NCBI RefSeq assembly: GCF_001050035.1
Contig: NZ_CVTA01000063.1
Location: 186,001 to 250,000 of the forward strand
Source: Mycolicibacterium komanii
GTDB taxonomy: Bacteria > Actinomycetota > Actinomycetes > Mycobacteriales > Mycobacteriaceae
Length of the DNA stretch: 64,000 nt
Direction of reading: 5' to 3'
Under the pieces are notes generated by a model. The model made no database searches. It had not been told where the DNA came from and worked only from the letters and a program-made list of their open reading frames with translations. A program made the translations under genes and the position numbers. Shown here piece after piece: positions 58,788-64,000 of this stretch; the first letter of the stretch is position 1; the number at the start of each line of letters is the position of its first letter.

Positions 58788-60136
58788 GGTCATTCTCCGA
58801 ACGCAATCAGCTGGTCATCGGCGCCATCGGCCTGGGGCTGACGATCGCGATCGTGCTCGGCTCGCTGAACTACCAACGGCTGCCGTTCCTGCAGGGCAAC
58901 GAGTACTCGGCCTACTTCTCCGAGGTGGGCGGGCTGGAGCCCGGTGAGGCCGTGCAGGTTTCCGGTTTCGAGGTGGGCCAGGTCCAGTCGATCGAGCTGG
59001 ACGGGTCGCGCGCGCTGGTCAAATTCACCGTCGCCAAGCACATCCGGCTAGGCGATCGCACCGAGGCGGCGATCAAGACCCAGGGCCTCTTGGGCACGAA
59101 GATCCTCGAAGTCACATCGCGCGGTGAAGGGCGACAGGAGGGCACGATTCCCCTCGACCGCACGACAGCGCCGTACGAACTCCCGGATGCGTTGGGCGAG
59201 TTGGCGATGGCGATCAGCGGCCTGAACACCAACCAGTTGTCCGACTCGCTGCGCGTTTTGGCGGACACCTTCTCCGAGACGCCGCCGGAACTGCGCGTCG
59301 CGATCGAGGGCGTGGCGCGGTTCTCCGACACGCTGAACCAGCGCGATGAGCAACTGCGCGGCTTGCTGGGCAACGCCAACAAGGCCACCACGGTGCTCGC
59401 CGAACGCAGCAACCAGATCGTCAGCCTGGTCAACAACACCAACGCGCTGCTCGCCGAGCTGAGAAGCCAGAGCGCCGCGCTGGACGAGGTCTCGGGCAAC
59501 ATCTCGGCGCTCAGCAGGCAGTTGGGCGGTTTCATCGCCGAGAACCGCGAGACCATGAAGCCGGCCCTCGACAAGCTCAACGGCGTCCTGACGATCATCG
59601 ACAACCGCAAGGAACGCCTGCAGAAGTCACTCGAGCTGCTCACCGACTATTCGATGTCGCTGGGCGAGTCGGTGTCGGGTGGCCCGTTCTTCAAAACCTA
59701 TGTGGCCAACCTGCTTCCGGGTCAGTTCCTGCAGCCGTTCATCGACGCCGCGTTCTCCGACCTCGGTCTCGACCCGAACGTGAAGTTGCCTTCGGAGCTG
59801 ACCGACCCGCAGGTCGGACAGCCCGGCACACCCGCACTGCCCGTGCCGTTCCCACGCACCGGTCAGGGCGGCGAACCGCGGCTGACCGTGCCCGACGCCA
59901 TCACCGGCAACCCCGAGGACCGCGCGTGCGGGTTCCCGGGCCTGCCGTTGCCCGGTCCGGGTTGCTACCCGTACCGCGAACCGATTCCGGCGCCGCCGCC
60001 CGGCGGACCCCCACCCGGACCGCCCGCCATCGCGCCGCCGGGGCTGCAGTCGACGCCTGACCCGACGCCGTCTCCGGTCGCGGTGCCCGCACCCGGCGCG
60101 GTAGACCATCTCGCACCATCGGAGGGCGGACAATGA
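58784..60136 (+). CDS. mceC: Mce family protein MceC
   Basis: A 450-residue Mce protein: N-terminal helix (LVIGAIGLGLTIAIVLGSL), MCE domain with NEYSAYFSEVGGLEPGEAVQVSGFEVG, helical tunnel region, and a C-terminal 90 residues very rich in Pro (PAPPPGGPPPGPP). The Pro-rich tail may cross or contact the peptidoglycan layer. The ATG overlaps the mceB stop and the stop overlaps the mceD start, both as ATGA. Confidence 0.88.
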   Translation: MRSFSERNQLVIGAIGLGLTIAIVLGSLNYQRLPFLQGNEYSAYFSEVGGLEPGEAVQVSGFEVGQVQSIELDGSRALVKFTVAKHIRLGDRTEAAIKTQGLLGTKILEVTSRGEGRQEGTIPLDRTTAPYELPDALGELAMAISGLNTNQLSDSLRVLADTFSETPPELRVAIEGVARFSDTLNQRDEQLRGLLGNANKATTVLAERSNQIVSLVNNTNALLAELRSQSAALDEVSGNISALSRQLGGFIAENRETMKPALDKLNGVLTIIDNRKERLQKSLELLTDYSMSLGESVSGGPFFKTYVANLLPGQFLQPFIDAAFSDLGLDPNVKLPSELTDPQVGQPGTPALPVPFPRTGQGGEPRLTVPDAITGNPEDRACGFPGLPLPGPGCYPYREPIPAPPPGGPPPGPPAIAPPGLQSTPDPTPSPVAVPAPGAVDHLAPSEGGQ

Positions 60137-61461
60137 CGCGCTCCGCTCGCAACCTCTTGGCCGTCGCACTGGTCGTGATCCTGGCCGGCGGCGCAATCGT
60201 GTTGTTCCGCAACACCGAACGGGTCAACCGCACACACGTCGTCGCCTACTTCGAGAACGCCAACGGCATCTACCCGGGTGACGCGGTCCGCATTGTCGGC
60301 GTGCGGGTCGGCGAGATCGAGTCGATCGAACCGCAGCCCGAACGGGTGAAGATCTCGTTTTGGTACGACAGCAAATACAAGGTCCCCGCCGATGCGAAGG
60401 CCGCGATCCTGTCGCCGTCTGTCGTGACGGCGCGCAGCGTCCAGCTCACGCCCGCCTACACCGGAGGCCCGGTGTTGGGAAATGACGCGGTCATCCCGCA
60501 GAGCCGCACCGCCGTTCCCGTCGAATGGGACCAGGTGCGCCAGCAGTTGGAGAAGCTCGCCGAGACACTGCAGCCGACCGAGCCCGGGGGAGTGAGCCCG
60601 CTCGGATCGCTGATCAACACCACCGCCGACAATCTGCGCGGTGAAGGCGCCAACATCCGCGACACCGTCATCAAGCTGTCGCAGGCGATTACGGCGCTTG
60701 GCGACAAGAGCACCGACATCTTCTCCACGGTCAAGAATCTGGCGATTCTGGTCTCGGCGTTGCAGGACAGCACCGACGTGATGCGCCAGCTCAACCAGAA
60801 CCTCGCGACCGTGACGGGGCTGCTCGCCAACAATCCCGACGAAGTCGCCAACGCCGTACGCGATCTCAACAACGTCGTCGGAGAGGTCCAAAGTTTCGTG
60901 GCGGAGAACCGCGAAACGTTGGGCACCACATCGGACAAGCTGGCGGGAGTGACCCAGGCGTTGACCGACAGTCTGGCCGACGTCAAGCAGTTCCTGCACG
61001 TGGCGCCCAACACGCTGCAGAACTACGTGAACATCTGGCAGCCGGCGCAGGGCGCGGTCAGTAGCGTGCCGATGCTCAACAACTTCGCCAATCCGCTGTC
61101 GTTCCTGTGCGGTGCGATTCAGGCGGCGTCGCGGCTGGGCGCCGAACAGTCGGCGAAGCTGTGCGTGCAGTACATGGCGCCGATTCTGAAGAACCGCGAA
61201 TACAACTTCCTGCCGATCATGCAGAACGTGTTCTCCGGCGCCTCGACCAGGCCGAACGAGCTGACCTACAGCGAGGACTGGCTGCGTCCCGATTACATTC
61301 CGCCGCAACCCGTTCCGGCGCCGCAAGCAGCTGCGCCGCCGTCCGCCATGACGCAGCCCGCGCCGCCCGCCGGCCCGCCGCTGGCCGCGGAGGCGCCGGT
61401 GACGACGAATCCGGCCGAGGGACTGCACGGGCTGATGGTGCCGCCTGGGATGGGGCCATGA
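60133..61461 (+). CDS. mceD: Mce family protein MceD
   Basis: A 442-residue Mce protein with a membrane helix at residues about 8-25, an MCE domain beginning VAYFENANGIYPGDAVRIVGVRVG, a long helical region with regularly spaced Asn/Leu heptads, and a Pro/Ala-rich C-terminus. Overlapping ATGA starts at both ends keep it in step with the rest of the operon. Confidence 0.88.
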   Translation: MTRSARNLLAVALVVILAGGAIVLFRNTERVNRTHVVAYFENANGIYPGDAVRIVGVRVGEIESIEPQPERVKISFWYDSKYKVPADAKAAILSPSVVTARSVQLTPAYTGGPVLGNDAVIPQSRTAVPVEWDQVRQQLEKLAETLQPTEPGGVSPLGSLINTTADNLRGEGANIRDTVIKLSQAITALGDKSTDIFSTVKNLAILVSALQDSTDVMRQLNQNLATVTGLLANNPDEVANAVRDLNNVVGEVQSFVAENRETLGTTSDKLAGVTQALTDSLADVKQFLHVAPNTLQNYVNIWQPAQGAVSSVPMLNNFANPLSFLCGAIQAASRLGAEQSAKLCVQYMAPILKNREYNFLPIMQNVFSGASTRPNELTYSEDWLRPDYIPPQPVPAPQAAAPPSAMTQPAPPAGPPLAAEAPVTTNPAEGLHGLMVPPGMGP

Positions 61462-62612
61462 TGGGGCGCAGATTGATTCGCGTAGCTGTCGCGGTCGCCG
61501 CATCGGCGATGGTGTTGTCCGGTTGTTCGGACTGGCGTGGGTTGAACTCGGTTCCGCTGCCCGGCGTCGAGGGGACTGGACCGGGCGCGTTCACGATCCA
61601 GGCGCAGATGCCCGACGTCGACAACATCGAGCCGAACTCCCGCGTGCGCGTCGCCGATGTGAACGTCGGCCACGTCACCAAGATCCAGCGCCAGGACTGG
61701 CATGCGCTGGTGACGATGGAGCTCAACGGAAACGTCGACCTGCCGGCCAATTCGACGGCCAAGCTCGGCGTGACCAGCCTGTTGGGGTCCCTGCACATCG
61801 AACTGGCGCCGCCCACCGACGCTGCGCCGCAAGGCAAGCTGAAGGAAGGCTCGCTGATCCCGCTGTCGTCGTCGAGCGCGTATCCCAGCACCGAACAGGC
61901 GCTGGCCTCGGTTGCCCTGCTGCTCAACGGCGGTGGGATCGGCAACATCCACGACATCACCGAGGCCTTGAGCATCGCCTTCACCGGCCGCGAGAGCGAT
62001 CTGCGCAGCCTGATCGAGCAACTCGACATCGCGATCGGCCACCTCGAGGATCAGAAGCAGGACATCATCGAGGCGACCGAGGGGCTGAACAACCTGATCG
62101 GTCAGTTCGCGGAGCAGAAGCCGGTGGTGGACAAGGCTTTACGGACCATCCCCGATGCGTTGGCGGTGCTCCGAGATCAGCGCGAGAACCTCGCCGAGGC
62201 GCTGACCCAGCTGGGCAGGTTCAGCGCGCTAGCCGCCGACTCGGTCAACCAGACCAAGGAAGCGCTCGTGCAGGAGCTCAAGGACCTGGGTGTGGTGTTG
62301 CAGGAGCTGGCCAATGCCGGCCCCGCCCTAACCCGCGCGTTGAGCTTCCTGCCCACGTTCCCGTTTCCGAAGGAAACGCTGCTGAACTGGATGCGCGGCG
62401 ATTACGCGAACCTGACATTGGTACTCGACCTGACCTTGAGCCGGATCGATTCGGGCTTCTTCACCGGATCGCGGTTCGAGTGCAACCTGACGTGGCTGGA
62501 GTTGCAGTGGGGACGCACCATCGGCCAGTTCCCCAGCCCGTGCAACCACAATGTGCCTCCGCCGGGTGGCAATCCGTTGGTCGCGCCGTATCGCTGGGAT
62601 CAGGGGCCATGA
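61458..62612 (+). CDS. mceE: Mce family lipoprotein MceE (LprN-like)
   Basis: A 384-residue lipoprotein Mce subunit. The signal peptide ends in VLSGC (Cys23), as in the MceE/LprN position of all mycobacterial mce operons. The MCE domain follows (FTIQAQMPDVDNIEPNSRVRVADVNVG), then the helical region. ATG 61458 is immediately followed by a second ATG; the first overlaps the mceD stop. It is lipid-anchored on the outer face of the plasma membrane and belongs to the tunnel hexamer. Confidence 0.9.
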   Translation: MMGRRLIRVAVAVAASAMVLSGCSDWRGLNSVPLPGVEGTGPGAFTIQAQMPDVDNIEPNSRVRVADVNVGHVTKIQRQDWHALVTMELNGNVDLPANSTAKLGVTSLLGSLHIELAPPTDAAPQGKLKEGSLIPLSSSSAYPSTEQALASVALLLNGGGIGNIHDITEALSIAFTGRESDLRSLIEQLDIAIGHLEDQKQDIIEATEGLNNLIGQFAEQKPVVDKALRTIPDALAVLRDQRENLAEALTQLGRFSALAADSVNQTKEALVQELKDLGVVLQELANAGPALTRALSFLPTFPFPKETLLNWMRGDYANLTLVLDLTLSRIDSGFFTGSRFECNLTWLELQWGRTIGQFPSPCNHNVPPPGGNPLVAPYRWDQGP

Positions 62613-62613
62613 C

Positions 62614-64000
62614 ATGAGAATGACCCGTCGGATCCTCATCCAGATCGCGATCTTCGCCGTGATCGCGACCGTCGCGCTCGCGATCATGGTCTTCGGATAC
62701 ATGCGGCTGCCGAACCTGCTCGGCGTCGGGCAGTACCGCGTCACCCTCGAACTCCCCGAGACGGGCGGCCTCTACCCACGCGCCAACGTGACCTATCGCG
62801 GTGTGCAGGCAGGCGAGGTGAAAAGTGTCGAACTGACCAACAACGGAGTCCAGGCGGTGCTCTCGCTGAACTCCGACATCCGCATTCCCGCGGACCTCGA
62901 GGCCGAGGTGCACAGCGTGTCGGCCGTCGGTGAGCAGTTCGTGCAGTTGCTTCCGCGCAGCGGCGACGGCCCCGAGCTGAGAAACGGCGATGTGATCCCC
63001 GTGAGCCGCGCCCGGGTTCCGGCCGACATCAACACGGTGCTCGACGACACGGCCCGCGGCCTGCAGGCCATTCCGCAGGAGAACCTGAAGACCGTCGTCG
63101 ACGAGGCCTACGTCGCGGTCGGCGGGCTTGGACCCGAATTGCGCCGATTGGTCAGCGGCAGCGCGACACTGGCCATCGACGCCCGCAAGAACCTCGACCC
63201 GCTGCTCACCCTGATCGATCAGTCAAAGCCGGTGTTGGACAGCCAGACCGAGACCTCGGATTCGATCCAGGCGTGGGCGGCGAACCTGGCCGACATCACC
63301 GGTCAGCTGCAGAGCCAGGATCCCGCGTTAGCGGGTGTCCTCGAAAAGACCCCCGGCGCAGCCGAAGAGGCGCGTGCACTGTTCGACCGGCTGCAACCCA
63401 CGCTGCCGATCGTGCTCGCCAACCTGGCCAGCGTCGGCGAGGTCGCCCTCAAGTACCAGCCGAGCCTCGAACAGTTCCTGGTGCTGCTGCCGCAGGGCAC
63501 CGCGGTCACCCAGGCGGTCGGCGTGCACAAGCGCAACACCAAGCAGGACTACATGGGCGATGCGCTGATCTTCAACCTGAACGCGATCCTCCCCGCCCTA
63601 CCCGCGCCCCTGCCACTGCCGCCGCAGAACCTGCCGCCGCCGTGCACGACGGGTTTCCTGCCGCCCCAGCAACAGCGCGTGCCGGTCTTCGAGGACTATC
63701 CCGACCGGCCGAAGGGTGACCTCTACTGCCGGACACCGCAGGACGCGCCGTTCAACGTCCGCGGCGCGCGCAACCTGCCGTGTGTCACCGTGCCGGGCAA
63801 GCGGGCGCCGACGTGGCAGATGTGCGAGAGCGACGAGCAGTACGTGCCGCTCAACGACGGCTACAACTGGAAGGGCGACCCGAACGCGACGCTGTCCGGC
63901 CAGCCCATCCCGCATGTGCCGCCGGACGTGCCCCTCGCCGAGTTGACGCCTCCACCGCCGGGTACGCCGCCGCTGCCCGTTACGGCCGCCGAGTACGACC
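62614..64000 (+). CDS. mceF: Mce family protein MceF (cut by window end)
   Basis: The frame from ATG 62614 (or ATG 62620) runs to the end of the window without a stop, giving at least 462 residues. It has an N-terminal helix (IAIFAVIATVALAIMVFG), an MCE domain (QYRVTLELPETGGLYPRANVTYRGVQAG), a helical region and a Pro- and Cys-containing C-terminal part typical of MceF. It is the sixth and last Mce subunit by position; mce-associated genes would be expected to follow beyond the window. Confidence 0.88.
   Translation, partial: MRMTRRILIQIAIFAVIATVALAIMVFGYMRLPNLLGVGQYRVTLELPETGGLYPRANVTYRGVQAGEVKSVELTNNGVQAVLSLNSDIRIPADLEAEVHSVSAVGEQFVQLLPRSGDGPELRNGDVIPVSRARVPADINTVLDDTARGLQAIPQENLKTVVDEAYVAVGGLGPELRRLVSGSATLAIDARKNLDPLLTLIDQSKPVLDSQTETSDSIQAWAANLADITGQLQSQDPALAGVLEKTPGAAEEARALFDRLQPTLPIVLANLASVGEVALKYQPSLEQFLVLLPQGTAVTQAVGVHKRNTKQDYMGDALIFNLNAILPALPAPLPLPPQNLPPPCTTGFLPPQQQRVPVFEDYPDRPKGDLYCRTPQDAPFNVRGARNLPCVTVPGKRAPTWQMCESDEQYVPLNDGYNWKGDPNATLSGQPIPHVPPDVPLAELTPPPPGTPPLPVTAAEYD

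Noticed and set aside
61233..61246. Further KstR-like AAC-N2-GTT sequence in mceD
   Set aside because: It is inside a gene and lacks the outer T and A positions of the consensus.

Overview
The window is high-GC chromosomal DNA from a mycobacterium, most likely a rapidly growing, non-tuberculous Mycolicibacterium-type species. Three things point there: the order of conserved genes follows, from memory, the M. tuberculosis Rv1084-Rv1112 segment (DUF255 protein, hlyIII, Z-prenyl synthase, coaA, glyA position, desA2, phoH2, fum, glpX, DUF4245, perM, 3beta-HSD, xseB-xseA, lipid-droplet protein, ispH, Rv1111c-like, ychF); an intrinsic rifampicin ADP-ribosyltransferase (arr) is present; and the window ends in an mce operon. 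There are no tRNA, rRNA, CRISPR, phage or IS genes. No gene-free stretch exceeds about 240 bp.

Layout. 0-13 kb: housekeeping and lipid genes, with a pair of small four-helix membrane paralogues and a DUF885-type metalloprotein inserted beside coaA. 13-21 kb: a same-strand block glpX, fum and two tandem giant ATPase-LuxR regulators, read leftwards. 21-26 kb: DUF4245 protein, dienelactone-hydrolase-like protein, PerM-type permease, then a coupled SDR-SDR pair divergent from an SRPBCC gene around a perfect KstR-type operator. 26-33 kb: accessory segment with an F420-type oxidoreductase, a chloramphenicol-phosphotransferase-like kinase, a secreted phosphatase-fold protein lacking its catalytic His, and a sulfatase-HAD-formylglycine-generating-enzyme operon. 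33-41.5 kb: 3beta-HSD (also with a KstR-type box), xseBA, ispH, a lipoprotein PBP and ychF. 41.5-48.9 kb: many small genes (arr, VOC, SnoaL-like, DUF1801, GNAT, SRPBCC, small secreted and membrane proteins, a DUF2993 protein, a permuted NlpC/P60-like enzyme, a class III cyclase). 49-54.4 kb: a lipocalin-like protein, a 975-residue kinase/aminotransferase fusion coupled to an alpha/beta hydrolase, and a TetR regulator. 54.6-64 kb: an mce operon resembling mce3 (yrbEA, yrbEB, mceA-F), with mceF cut by the window end.

How it fits together. Two separated loci carrying TNNAACNNGTTNNA operators, one of them at the 3beta-HSD gene, suggest sterol-controlled catabolic units. The sulfatase Cys55 and the downstream FGE with both catalytic cysteines form a self-contained maturation pair. 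The mce operon, TetR gene and coupled hydrolase/fusion genes form a second metabolic neighbourhood. Many genes have a TANNNT -10 element 6-8 bases before the start codon, typical of leaderless mycobacterial transcripts, and I used these to choose several starts.
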